Assembly (NCBI RefSeq): GCF_001908105.1
Contig: NZ_MKGQ01000016.1
Coordinates: 13,650 to 77,649, forward strand
Direction: 5' to 3'
DNA from: Xenorhabdus eapokensis
GTDB lineage: Bacteria > Pseudomonadota > Gammaproteobacteria > Enterobacterales > Enterobacteriaceae
Length of the DNA stretch: 64,000 nt
Both the position numbers and the translations under genes were made by a program. This document shows positions 30,647 through 39,930 of the stretch, one piece after another. The first letter of the stretch is position 1. Each line of letters begins with the position of its first letter. The notes below the pieces were generated by a model. The model saw only the letters and a program-made list of their open reading frames with translations, had not been told where the DNA came from and did no database searches.

Positions 30647-31164
30647 GGTATTTTCTAAGATTGATTTGTATGAAATGAGCATAAAAGATGTAAATCTATT
30701 AGGCCAAATAAATCAAGCTAATATTGTTGAATATTAATAATTTCTATTCATTCCAAAGCTGGGAGTACAGTAAACAACCTCAACCTATATGCAATCTGCA
30801 ACCAGATGGCTACATCGCCATCAACGGGTTGAAAACATGACCAAATTATAGTAGCCGGCTTCAAAAACATTTTCCCGAAAGGAAAGTAAAATAATTACTT
30901 TAATATATTGAATATAGATTATTTATTTCAAAATCTCAAAAATGAGTCTCAATTTAAACATTTAAGAAATTATATATAAAAACGAACTACATATTTAAAA
31001 TTTATTTATATATAAACACACAAATATAAATAATCATAGTAATAAAATTAAACCAGAAAAATAAAATAATTTATTCTATAAATAAGATACAATCTATAGG
31101 TTGCGAACACTGAGCATTATGTTTAAATTATATCAGAGAAACTATATCCCATATTTCAATTTCG
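30647..31164. other. AT-rich intergenic region, murJ to second vgrG
   Basis: No gene is seen. It holds the divergent promoters of murJ and of the T6SS cluster. The part from about 30990 resembles the leader of the first vgrG. It is among the most AT-rich stretches of the window, as is common at acquired DNA silenced by H-NS-like proteins. Confidence 0.5.
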
Positions 31165-31192
31165 TATGTTCCTTACTCCTGCAAGGAGTATG
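31165..31192 (+). promoter_or_regulatory. Leader hairpin conserved before both vgrG genes, copy 2
   Basis: TATGTTCCTT pairs with AAGGAGTATG (three G-U pairs) around an 8-base loop, then CGGTAGCT and the AAGG ribosome binding site. It is the counterpart of 26748-26773. Confidence 0.55.
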
Positions 31193-31224
31193 CGGTAGCT
31201 TTGAGCAAAAGCAAGGATATTCTT

Positions 31225-33213
31225 ATGGAAAGACAGTTTATCGCACACATCTCATTACCCGATAATACCTTATATTTCAAATCACTTAGAGGAATAGAGA
31301 GATTATCTGAGGCCTACCAGTTTGAGATTGAACTATTGAGTGAAAAGAGGTTATCAAACCCAATATCGCTACATAAAACGACACTGACTGTAGAAATAAA
31401 AAATAAATCAGCACAAACAAGATACTTAAGTGGTTATATAGACAAAATATCTTATTCCCCATTCTATAAACGTAATGACAGATTTTATTTATATACGGCT
31501 ACCGTCAGACCTAAGCTATGGGAATTAAAACAAAATATGGGCTATAGTATATGGCAAGATAATACTGTGCCCGATATTATTGCCGAAGTACTCAATAAAG
31601 CTAACATTCTGTTTGAAAATCAGCTTGTTGAAAAATATCGCACATGGGAATATTGCGTCAAGCATAATGAAACTGATTTCGATTTTATCCATCGCCTGAT
31701 GGAACATGAAGGCATTTACTATTATTTCAAACATGAAATGGGAAACCATACCATGATCCTGGTTGACGCGCCTCAATCTCATGAGCCAATGCCCGGATAT
31801 AAAAATATTTACTATATTAACAAGGGTGATTCACCGAGAGCACACATCAAAGAATACCTCTATAATTGGAATGTCTCCAGTATCACTATACCAAATACTT
31901 ACAGCCTTGATGACTACGACTTCCGTAAACCACGGGCTGAACTATATACAGCTACCCAGACCCCAATCAGCTCTATTGATAACACAGAAATATTCATCTG
32001 GCCTGGGCGCTATGTAGAAAATAAACAAGGGCAATTTTATGCCCGAGTTCGCCAGCAAGCTGCCGAAGCAAAAAGTGAACTGATTAATAGCAAAGGAAAT
32101 GTGCTGGGGATAGCTCCAGGACATACTTTCACACTATCACTACCCGATGACATCAAAGGCGATGATCATGGTGACTATTTAATTATAGGCGCACACTACT
32201 TTCTCTATGAAAAACCTTACATAGCCAGTTCTCCTGACTATGCTTTTGATACCGTTACTGACGAAGTTTTTAATACGCTCACTGGCGATCTTTTTAGTTC
32301 AGATTCAGACAAAAACAGAAATAAAAACAAAAACATGATTCAATTTGAGGCAATTCCTGCCAGTACTCATTGGAAACCGCTGGCAGTGACGCCGTGGCCA
32401 AAAGTGATGGGTCTTGAAACTGCTGTCGTTACCGGCCCCAAAGATAAACAAATATGGACTGATAAATACGGCCGTATAAAAGTGAAATTCCGTTGGGATA
32501 AGGATCGCAAAAAAGATGATACCCGCTCTTGCTGGATACGTGTTGCGAGCCATTGGGCTGGTTGGCGTTATGGCAGTATATGCGTCCCTCGTGTGGGCGA
32601 AGAAGTGGTTATCAGTTTCGTCAATGGTGATCCTGATAAGCCTTTAGTGATTGGCAGCACTTATAACAATGAGAATATGCCTCCGTGGGAGCTACCTAAA
32701 TATGAAACCCGCGTCGGTATTATGTCGAATACCAAAGGAGGTAAGAATGATCAGGCAAATTATCTCTTTTTAGATGATGAACCGGATAAGGAATTATTTG
32801 ATCTGCATGCAGAACGGGACATGAATATCTCGGTGGAAAAAGATAAAAAAGTCACTATTGATGGCAACCGTACGACTGAAATAAAAAAACAGCAAAAAGA
32901 CACTGTGACTGGAGATGCTGACTTCACCTATAAGGCAAACCATGAAACAACCATTCAAGGCAAAGATACATTAAAGATCAACGACGGTCAGCAAGAAACC
33001 ATCAAAAATGGACGAAAAACCGAGATTAATGGTGGCGATACTTATACCCTTAAGGGGGATTTAAACGCAAAAATTAATGGAAATTGGGATCAGAATATTA
33101 CAGGAACGACGACAATCTCAAGCACCGGCGACATTACGATAAAAAGCGGTGGTACCAAAACTGAGAATTCAGACACCAGTGTTGTGAATAGTAACTTATA
33201 TATCTTCCACTAA
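31225..33213 (+). CDS. vgrG: Type VI secretion spike protein VgrG (cluster copy)
   Basis: First gene of the T6SS cluster, 662 aa from the ATG at 31225 (an upstream TTG at 31201 lies before the GCAAGG ribosome binding site and is rejected). It has gp27-like (about 1-380) and gp5 OB (about 385-510) domains and a long needle of short K/T/N-rich beta repeats (about 540-660: KKVTIDGNRTTEIKK, TTIQGKDTLKI, DITIKSGG). No toxin domain follows the needle, so cargo must bind non-covalently. Directly downstream are DUF2169, pentapeptide, DUF3540 and DUF4150 genes that would load its tip. Confidence 0.96.
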   Translation: MERQFIAHISLPDNTLYFKSLRGIERLSEAYQFEIELLSEKRLSNPISLHKTTLTVEIKNKSAQTRYLSGYIDKISYSPFYKRNDRFYLYTATVRPKLWELKQNMGYSIWQDNTVPDIIAEVLNKANILFENQLVEKYRTWEYCVKHNETDFDFIHRLMEHEGIYYYFKHEMGNHTMILVDAPQSHEPMPGYKNIYYINKGDSPRAHIKEYLYNWNVSSITIPNTYSLDDYDFRKPRAELYTATQTPISSIDNTEIFIWPGRYVENKQGQFYARVRQQAAEAKSELINSKGNVLGIAPGHTFTLSLPDDIKGDDHGDYLIIGAHYFLYEKPYIASSPDYAFDTVTDEVFNTLTGDLFSSDSDKNRNKNKNMIQFEAIPASTHWKPLAVTPWPKVMGLETAVVTGPKDKQIWTDKYGRIKVKFRWDKDRKKDDTRSCWIRVASHWAGWRYGSICVPRVGEEVVISFVNGDPDKPLVIGSTYNNENMPPWELPKYETRVGIMSNTKGGKNDQANYLFLDDEPDKELFDLHAERDMNISVEKDKKVTIDGNRTTEIKKQQKDTVTGDADFTYKANHETTIQGKDTLKINDGQQETIKNGRKTEINGGDTYTLKGDLNAKINGNWDQNITGTTTISSTGDITIKSGGTKTENSDTSVVNSNLYIFH

Positions 33214-33269
33214 TGGTTATCTTCTAATAACTATCCCCATGAATAATTACCAATACCTTCAGGATTGTT

Positions 33270-35855
33270 ATGAAAATCATCAAACCGTTGCGCCTGAGTG
33301 TACTTTATCGACCTTATCGTTGGTTGCAAAGAAACTACCTCGGAATTTCCATTATGGCATTGGCAGATATGGGATCGACCCCACGCTTGCGCCCTGAAAT
33401 AGAGCTTTGGCAACTTGCAGAAAATGAGTTGCAAACCTGTAATGGCGTTATCGATCTCGCTATGCCGAAATCTTGTGCTGAATTTTTGGCCACGGGATAT
33501 GCCTATACCCACCATCAGGCTGATAAAACCACCTGTGCGGCGCGTATTCAGATTGGGCAGTTGGACAAGACATTAGTTGCTTTCGGTGATCGCTATTGGA
33601 TTAATGATTCTCCTTCAAAACTCCAACCTTTTGCACAAATGCGATTAGACTGGAGTCGAGCGTTTGGAGGGAAAGGTTGTGACGAAAACCCACACGGAAT
33701 CGGCTTCAACCCAGAAGAACTGGATAACAGACTAAAAATTCATCGTCTACCCAATATTGAAGCCCTGCATCATCGCTTAATGTCACAACGGCAATTGACA
33801 TCACAACAGGAAGCTCCCATTCCGGCAAGTTTTTGCCCTTTAGATTTTATATGGCCACGCCGTTTTACCCGTATAGGGAAAAAATACGACAAGGCCTGGC
33901 TGGAAAATGAATTTCCCGGTTTTGCCAATGACATTGACTGGCGGATATTTAATGCCGCCCCTGAGGATCAATGGTGGGAAGAAAATACCACACTGCCAGA
34001 GAAAGCAGCGTGGCGCATTTGGAATATGCATCCAGAACAACCTGTTCAGGAAGGTATTTTGCCCGCATGGAACGCACGTTGCTTTATCAAACGATTGCGT
34101 CTTGATGAAGAGATTTTTGAAGAAGTCGTCATGCGCAACACAACTGTATGGTTCTTTCCCCACCTGGAACAAATGGTTCTGATTTGGCATGGCAGTGCAC
34201 AAATTAATGAAGATGATGCCAGGGATATCTTGCAAATGATATCGGCACTAGAATTAAGCGATAATCCTCGCCCACAGAAACATTACTTGAATGTCCTTGA
34301 ACAACGATTGGATAAAGAAAAAGGTGTTTTATATACTTTTCGGGAAAAAGATCTTATCGCCGAAGAGATGATTGGCCCGTGGCTAGATACAGAACAACCA
34401 GAAAATAGCTCACCATTGCAACAAAATTTGCAAAATCGTGAAAAACGTCTGCGCGAACAGCAACAAGAACGCTTATCTGAATATGGCTACGATATCAATA
34501 CAATACTGCCAGTTGATACAGAACAACCCCCTCCTTTTCCAAAACTGGATGAGTTACCGGAGTTCACGGAAAAAATCGAACAATATGCCACCCAAAAAAA
34601 AGCTGAGGCTGAATTACAGAAAGAAAACGCCATTGCTTTAGCAAAGGAACAAGGCATTGATATTGAAAAACTAACAGCAAAGTCAGAACCCAAGGGACCA
34701 GAAAACCTGCATCAGATACGGGATATGCTACAAAAGCACCCAATAGGATTCAATGATAAAGAACTGGCACAAATCGAGCAAACAGTACACTCGATGTATT
34801 TATCTTCAGTACAGGCACAAAGCCCTGCCCTGCGCTTAACAAGCAGCCTGGCACAAATCATTCGCAAAAGAGTACAAAAAATCATGCTGCAAGGGGGAGA
34901 TTTCACTGGCATGAATTTTACCGGTGCGGATTTGTCAGGCATGGATTTACGGGGGGCTAATTTCACTCGCACCTTATTGGAAAGCGCATGTTTAAACCAT
35001 TGCCAGCTAGACGAAGCAAATTTCAACGAAGCTATGCTGGCAAGGACTGAAATTTGCAACGCTTCATTACGTGGAGCCAAATTAGATCATGCCAGCCTGT
35101 CGCTGGCTAAATGTGAACAGAGTGACTTTTCTTCTGCAAGTTTCACTGAAGCCCAACTACAAGAAACTCGATTTGACCATTGTCACTTTGACCATGCCAT
35201 ATTTACAGATCTATTCCTGCAAAAAATATTTATTACACATTGCCAATTTCAATATTCACAGTGGAAAAACTGTACATTTATAGAACTTGAACTCCCTGCT
35301 CTTAGGTTCAATCACACAAACCTGAATAAAGTTTCATTTATTAAATGCAAGCTAAAACAAGTCATTTTTGATTATGCAAAACTGGAAAGTTGTTCATGGG
35401 TGGAAACTGAAGCAAACGGTATCCGGTTTCATTCAGCCAAGTTGCTGACCTGCTCATTTGCTATGAACAGTGAGCTTAATCAAGCCGATTTCAGCCATGC
35501 AACCTTGACAGAGTGTAACTTGCGCCAAATGCCTTTGGTCAAGGCGAAATTCTATGCCACAACCTTGAATAACACCGATCTCAGTGAAGCCAACTGCCAA
35601 TCGGTTGATATGCAGTACCTTAATGCAGAAAAAAGCCTGTTTATTAGGACAGATTTCCGAGATGCCTTACTGAATAATGCCAATCTGATGAGCGCATTTA
35701 TGCAGAAATGTAACTTCAATAATGCAGACTTACAGGGAGCTAATCTATTTCGTACTGATATGTCCCAATCAATTATCAGCGATTCAACCTCAATTACAAA
35801 TGCTTATATTAAATGTACCAAGACCTTGCCCAAACGCGATAAGGATCTGATATGA
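33270..35855 (+). CDS. T6SS adaptor-like protein: DUF2169 domain plus pentapeptide repeats
   Basis: An 861-aa protein with three parts. Residues about 1-320 form a DUF2169 domain (start MKIIKPLRLSVLYRPYRWLQ), a family found beside vgrG and PAAR genes and regarded as a VgrG/effector adaptor. Residues about 390-500 are highly charged and likely coiled coil (EKRLREQQQERL, QKKAEAELQKE). Residues about 540-850 are pentapeptide repeats of the A(D/N)LxG type (FTGADLSGMDLRGANF), predicted to form a right-handed quadrilateral helix. Its stop overlaps the next pentapeptide gene by 4 bp. Role in loading a tip protein or effector is inferred from family and position. Confidence 0.85.
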   Translation: MKIIKPLRLSVLYRPYRWLQRNYLGISIMALADMGSTPRLRPEIELWQLAENELQTCNGVIDLAMPKSCAEFLATGYAYTHHQADKTTCAARIQIGQLDKTLVAFGDRYWINDSPSKLQPFAQMRLDWSRAFGGKGCDENPHGIGFNPEELDNRLKIHRLPNIEALHHRLMSQRQLTSQQEAPIPASFCPLDFIWPRRFTRIGKKYDKAWLENEFPGFANDIDWRIFNAAPEDQWWEENTTLPEKAAWRIWNMHPEQPVQEGILPAWNARCFIKRLRLDEEIFEEVVMRNTTVWFFPHLEQMVLIWHGSAQINEDDARDILQMISALELSDNPRPQKHYLNVLEQRLDKEKGVLYTFREKDLIAEEMIGPWLDTEQPENSSPLQQNLQNREKRLREQQQERLSEYGYDINTILPVDTEQPPPFPKLDELPEFTEKIEQYATQKKAEAELQKENAIALAKEQGIDIEKLTAKSEPKGPENLHQIRDMLQKHPIGFNDKELAQIEQTVHSMYLSSVQAQSPALRLTSSLAQIIRKRVQKIMLQGGDFTGMNFTGADLSGMDLRGANFTRTLLESACLNHCQLDEANFNEAMLARTEICNASLRGAKLDHASLSLAKCEQSDFSSASFTEAQLQETRFDHCHFDHAIFTDLFLQKIFITHCQFQYSQWKNCTFIELELPALRFNHTNLNKVSFIKCKLKQVIFDYAKLESCSWVETEANGIRFHSAKLLTCSFAMNSELNQADFSHATLTECNLRQMPLVKAKFYATTLNNTDLSEANCQSVDMQYLNAEKSLFIRTDFRDALLNNANLMSAFMQKCNFNNADLQGANLFRTDMSQSIISDSTSITNAYIKCTKTLPKRDKDLI

Positions 35856-36937
35856 GTTCACTGACAGCCGATGAATTAGCAGACAAAATCAAGCAAGGTG
35901 AGATCATTGAAAAAATCAATTTGCAGAATATTTCCCTGGCCGGATGTGACTTATCCGGGGGAATTTTTAAAGAAGTCGATTTTTCAGGTGCTGATTTTTC
36001 TCGAACTTTAATAAAAGAAACCTGTTTTACCGAGTGCCAAGCACAAGGCGCAATTTTCGACTCGGCACTACTTGAGCAGAACACTTTTGAACAGTGTAAT
36101 CTGGGGCTCGCAGTCTTTAATAAAAGCACATTAACAAACAATGTATTCCATCAATCTGTTTTGGAAAAAACCCAGTTTACCGCGACAAAACAGAAAAATA
36201 CCCAGTTTGCATCTTGTTCACTACAACATGCTGATTTCAGCCACAGTGACTTTGAACGAATCACCTTTCTTGCGTCATCAATGGATCAAACAAGATTTAG
36301 CCACGGTCATTTTTTTTTGGTCACTTTTTTTCGACAGGATTTACGAACAAGCGATTTTTCTGCCAGTGAATTTAATAAAACTGTTTTTTTTGAATGCAAT
36401 CTGCGTAAGCAAAATTTCCATAAACAAGCCTTTAAAATGTGTCAATTTATGGATAGTCAGCTTGAATCCGTCAATTTCAATCACGCCATACTGACTAATT
36501 GCAATTTCAAAGGTGCCATTTTAAAAGACGCCTTACTATCAAATGTCAATGCAACCCAGGCGTTATTTACCGAAGCAGATTTAACCCAAGCCCGTTGCAA
36601 AAACAGCCTGTTTGAACAAGCTCTTTTTATTGGTGCATCCCTTGAATCTGCCGATTTTCGGCACAGTAACCTGGCATTGGCCGTCATGCACAAAGTACAG
36701 GCAACGAATGCACAATTCACCGGTTGTAATATGTCTTATACAGATTTCTCCTATGCAAACGTCAACAATAGTGATTTTCGCACTGCTCAATTTATGAGAA
36801 CACTTTTTCATCGTGCTCAACAAATTGGAACATTATTTTCTGACCGCCAAGGTATTCTGGAAAATGATCCTGAACTATTTGCCGCTGAAGAGTGGAATAC
36901 ACAACATAACAAGATTTCATCAGGAGAATCAAAATGA
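35852..36937 (+). CDS. Pentapeptide-repeat protein in the T6SS tip module
   Basis: A 361-aa protein made almost entirely of degenerate pentapeptide repeats (residues about 20-330, for example SLAGCDLSGGIFKEVDFSGADF). It lacks a signal peptide and catalytic motifs. It overlaps the DUF2169 gene (ATGA) and the DUF3540 gene by 4 bp each, so the three are translationally coupled. It may arise from duplication of the repeat half of the upstream protein. It could be a structural adaptor, or itself cargo that mimics DNA; neither is shown by the sequence. Confidence 0.85.
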   Translation: MSSLTADELADKIKQGEIIEKINLQNISLAGCDLSGGIFKEVDFSGADFSRTLIKETCFTECQAQGAIFDSALLEQNTFEQCNLGLAVFNKSTLTNNVFHQSVLEKTQFTATKQKNTQFASCSLQHADFSHSDFERITFLASSMDQTRFSHGHFFLVTFFRQDLRTSDFSASEFNKTVFFECNLRKQNFHKQAFKMCQFMDSQLESVNFNHAILTNCNFKGAILKDALLSNVNATQALFTEADLTQARCKNSLFEQALFIGASLESADFRHSNLALAVMHKVQATNAQFTGCNMSYTDFSYANVNNSDFRTAQFMRTLFHRAQQIGTLFSDRQGILENDPELFAAEEWNTQHNKISSGESK

Positions 36938-37554
36938 CGAAGCCCGCTTATGCACTTTCCTCATTCATCCTTAATACTGAGCCATTGCAGCAGATTACCG
37001 GCCAGATTGTTAACGTTCTTCCAGATGGCAGTTTTATGGCGGAAAACCATAACAACCGTGGTTGGCATTGCCGACAAGCTGTCAGTTGTTTATTGACACC
37101 CAGCATGGGGGATACGGTATTAATTACGAAAACCAACAATCAACTCTGGATATTAGCCATATTGGAACGGACAGAACAACAACACATGGCTGAAATCAGC
37201 GTCCCAGGTGATCTCACAATCACCTCACAAGGGAACCTAAGTATGCACAGCAACGGATTCGCTATCACAGCCAATAATGGGAATTGTCATATCAATGAAA
37301 TGCAATATAGCGGGGAATCCCTGTCTGCATGGATCTCAATAACTCGTCTGGTTGGTAATCAATTCGAATCTCTTTGGAAAACAGTCACCCAACTGAGTCA
37401 TCGTCTATTTCGTCATACCACACAAACAGAACAGGTTCGTGCAGGTCAATTAGATATGCAGGCTGAAAATTATGCCCGATTACATGCCCAACAGACTATT
37501 GTCTCTGCAAAAGCCATGACCAAAATCGACGCTGAACAAATTCATATCGGCTAA
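36934..37554 (+). CDS. DUF3540 domain protein of the T6SS tip module
   Basis: A 206-aa protein of the DUF3540 family, usually found between DUF2169 and PAAR-like genes in T6SS loci. The N-terminal about 90 residues look like a small OB-type beta domain (ITGQIVNVLPDGSF, MGDTVLITKTNNQLWILAIL); the rest is beta-repeat and helical (ISVPGDLTITSQGNLSM, then MQAENYARLHAQ). This resembles a piece of VgrG needle and may extend or cap the spike. The exact role is unknown. Confidence 0.8.
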   Translation: MTKPAYALSSFILNTEPLQQITGQIVNVLPDGSFMAENHNNRGWHCRQAVSCLLTPSMGDTVLITKTNNQLWILAILERTEQQHMAEISVPGDLTITSQGNLSMHSNGFAITANNGNCHINEMQYSGESLSAWISITRLVGNQFESLWKTVTQLSHRLFRHTTQTEQVRAGQLDMQAENYARLHAQQTIVSAKAMTKIDAEQIHIG

Positions 37555-37566
37555 GGATAAGACTCT

Positions 37567-37962
37567 ATGTTTGCTAACACTCAAGGTGGTGGAACGGATA
37601 TGGCCGTTCCCGATGTTTGCCTGACACCAACGGTTGTACCTCCTGTACCTGTGCCTTATCCTAATACGGCACAAGGCACGACCGGTATAAGCAATGCCAC
37701 CAATATCTTATTTGTGGGTTGTCCAGCCCATAATTTAGCAACAACCATACCTATGACAACAGGAGATAATGCCGGCGTCAATTGTGGTGTAACTTCCGGC
37801 ACCGTCATGGGTAGTGCCCGCCATGTCATAGGAGTCAATTCCGTCTTGATCAAAAGCTCTCCGGCAACCCGAGTTTCCTGTTCTACTATGCAAAATTCGA
37901 CTAACGCCCCGGGTTCACGCACTGTACCCAGCCAAAACAAAGTTCTTATCACAGCCAATTAA
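37567..37962 (+). CDS. PAAR-like (DUF4150) spike tip protein
   Basis: A 131-aa protein of the DUF4150/PAAR-like family that sharpens the VgrG spike. It shows the typical start MFANTQGGGTDMAVPDVCLTP, proline-rich VPPVPVPYPN, and conserved GDNAGVNCGVTSGTVMG and GSRTVPSQNKVLI. It is just the tip domain; no C-terminal toxin extension is present. It begins 12 bp after the DUF3540 stop. Confidence 0.88.
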   Translation: MFANTQGGGTDMAVPDVCLTPTVVPPVPVPYPNTAQGTTGISNATNILFVGCPAHNLATTIPMTTGDNAGVNCGVTSGTVMGSARHVIGVNSVLIKSSPATRVSCSTMQNSTNAPGSRTVPSQNKVLITAN

Positions 37963-37995
37963 CTTTTTGTCTTTTTGATTTATTAATCGTTCATT

Positions 37996-38574
37996 ATGCC
38001 TAAATATGCTTTGACAAACATTATGACAATGTTTCTTTCACTCAGTAAAAAAGCGGCAAAAAATGGCTTCCTATCCACAGTATCGATAACCACAGTATTA
38101 ATAGCCATAACGGGCTGTTCATCAAAAACAAATTTGCCGCCCTATAAATTTATCTTCAATACAGAATCTAATGTAAATGATTACGCACCCGTGAAGATAA
38201 ATATTTTTTTACTAAAATCAAATGAAGAGTTTATGTCTGCCGATTTTTTTTCCTTGCAAAACAAAGCTCAGAATACGTTAGGCGATAAGCTGGTTAATAA
38301 AGACCTATTGTTTATACTCCCTTCTCAATCTACGCATTGCTTGTTGGAAAAAAACCAACCGGAAGCTAACTACATCGGACTTATCGCTGAATATAAAACA
38401 TTGAACGGTAAGAAATGGCGCATTTTATTCCCTGTTCCTGTCCCTGAAAAACCCTCTTTTTACGAATTTTGGCGTACTTCTTCTGACGAACTACGGCTCT
38501 GCGTAAAGATCACTAACCATGGCTTAAGTCTCATCAATGAATGCAACTTGGGTTGTGTGACAGGAGATAAATAA
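37996..38574 (+). CDS. tssJ: T6SS outer-membrane lipoprotein TssJ
   Basis: Anchors the TssJLM trans-envelope complex to the outer membrane. The product is 192 aa with a hydrophobic signal (about 27-40) and a lipobox AITGC with Cys41 as the lipidation site. The long N-region suggests the start could be at a later Met (residue 10 or 12). The position before tssK-tssL-tssM and the beta-sandwich-like pattern (VKINIFLLKSNEEFMSADFFSL) fit TssJ. Four bp separate it from tssK. Confidence 0.88.
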   Translation: MPKYALTNIMTMFLSLSKKAAKNGFLSTVSITTVLIAITGCSSKTNLPPYKFIFNTESNVNDYAPVKINIFLLKSNEEFMSADFFSLQNKAQNTLGDKLVNKDLLFILPSQSTHCLLEKNQPEANYIGLIAEYKTLNGKKWRILFPVPVPEKPSFYEFWRTSSDELRLCVKITNHGLSLINECNLGCVTGDK

Positions 38575-38578
38575 AATA

Positions 38579-39916
38579 ATGAGATCAGAAAAAGTTATCT
38601 GGGCAGAAGGCATGTTTTTACGCCCCCATCACTTCCAGCAAGCTGAAAAATACCTGGAAGCCTATATTCGTGATTGGGGAATAGCACAAAACCCTTACTA
38701 TTGGGGTTTTTTAACTCTTGAATTGGATCAGGAACTGCTTAATCAGGGTAAAGTCAGACTTTTCACCGCCAGTGGTATTTTTCCTGACGGAACCCCCTTT
38801 AGTTTTGATGCCACCAATGCCCCCACGCCCTTACAGCTTGGTGAAAACCCGTCTGATAACCGTGTTGTTCTGGCTTTACCAACTCGTCAGCGAGGGAAAG
38901 AAGAGGTCATTTTCAGTGAAAAAAGTGATTCTCTGGCTCGCTTTGTTAGCTTTGAAGCTGAAGTCAACGACTTTAATGCCATGTCTGTTGGCAATGCTGC
39001 GATACAATTTGGCAAAATGCGTTTGCGCCTGATGTTGGAATCTGATTTAACTCCCGAGTGGACCGCATTGGGTCTTGTATATGTCATAAATAAAACGAAT
39101 GACAAGAAACGCTATCTTGACTCGCAATTTATTCCGCCCCTGCTCAACTGCCATGTGAATCCACAAATAGAAAGTTTTATCAATCAAATACAAGACTTAC
39201 TAGAACAGCGCCGCCAACAAATTAGCCAGCGCCTGTTACAGTTGGGGCGATACAATGATTCTGAGATTATGGACTTTCTCTTGCTGTCACTTTTAAATCG
39301 CTATAGCGGCCAGATGAACCATATGCAGAACCTGTCGCTATTGCATCCAGAACGGTTATTCAACGAATGGCTACAATTTGCCACTGAATTGGCGACATTC
39401 TCCCAACGCCGTGTACCGGAAGAAAATTTACCTCTCTACAATCATGACAATTTAACACAGTGCTTCAACCAACTTATGTTTCAACTACGCCAAGGGTTAT
39501 CAATCATTCTTGAAGAACATGCCATTCAGTTGCCATTAACGGAATACTCTCATGGCTTGAATATCGCAACGTTACCCAACGCCAATATGATACATACGTT
39601 CAGCTTTATTCTGGCCATCCATGCCGATGTTGCAAATGATATGCTCATGAACAAATTCCCTGCCCAAATGAAAATTGCCCCCGTTGGTCGTATACGTGAA
39701 TTGGTTCAATTGCAATTACCCGGCATCTCACTACGATCCATGCCATCTGTGCCCAGACAAATTCCCTGGCATTCAGGTTATGTCTATTTTGAACTAGAAA
39801 AAGAGGGTGACTTATGGAAACAGATGGAGAAATCGAGCGGTTTTGCCTTACATCTGGCAGGTGAATTCCCTGGCTTGGTCATAGAGTTTTGGGCTGTCCG
39901 TAATCAGAAGAAATAG
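38579..39916 (+). CDS. tssK: T6SS baseplate-membrane linker TssK
   Basis: Connects the TssEFG-VgrG baseplate to the TssLM membrane complex. The product is 445 aa, the usual TssK size, with the hallmark N-terminus KVIWAEGMFLRPHHFQQAEKYLE, the central helical region LLQLGRYNDSEIMDFLLLSLLNRY, and a C-terminal beta domain (YVYFELEKEGDLWKQMEKS) that binds TssL/TssM. Confidence 0.96.
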   Translation: MRSEKVIWAEGMFLRPHHFQQAEKYLEAYIRDWGIAQNPYYWGFLTLELDQELLNQGKVRLFTASGIFPDGTPFSFDATNAPTPLQLGENPSDNRVVLALPTRQRGKEEVIFSEKSDSLARFVSFEAEVNDFNAMSVGNAAIQFGKMRLRLMLESDLTPEWTALGLVYVINKTNDKKRYLDSQFIPPLLNCHVNPQIESFINQIQDLLEQRRQQISQRLLQLGRYNDSEIMDFLLLSLLNRYSGQMNHMQNLSLLHPERLFNEWLQFATELATFSQRRVPEENLPLYNHDNLTQCFNQLMFQLRQGLSIILEEHAIQLPLTEYSHGLNIATLPNANMIHTFSFILAIHADVANDMLMNKFPAQMKIAPVGRIRELVQLQLPGISLRSMPSVPRQIPWHSGYVYFELEKEGDLWKQMEKSSGFALHLAGEFPGLVIEFWAVRNQKK

Positions 39917-39930
39917 AGGTAACGAAGCCA

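Noticed and set aside
37567..37962. Idea that the DUF4150 protein carries a toxin domain
   Set aside because: The protein ends directly after the PAAR-like core; there is no extension and no immunity gene before tssJ.
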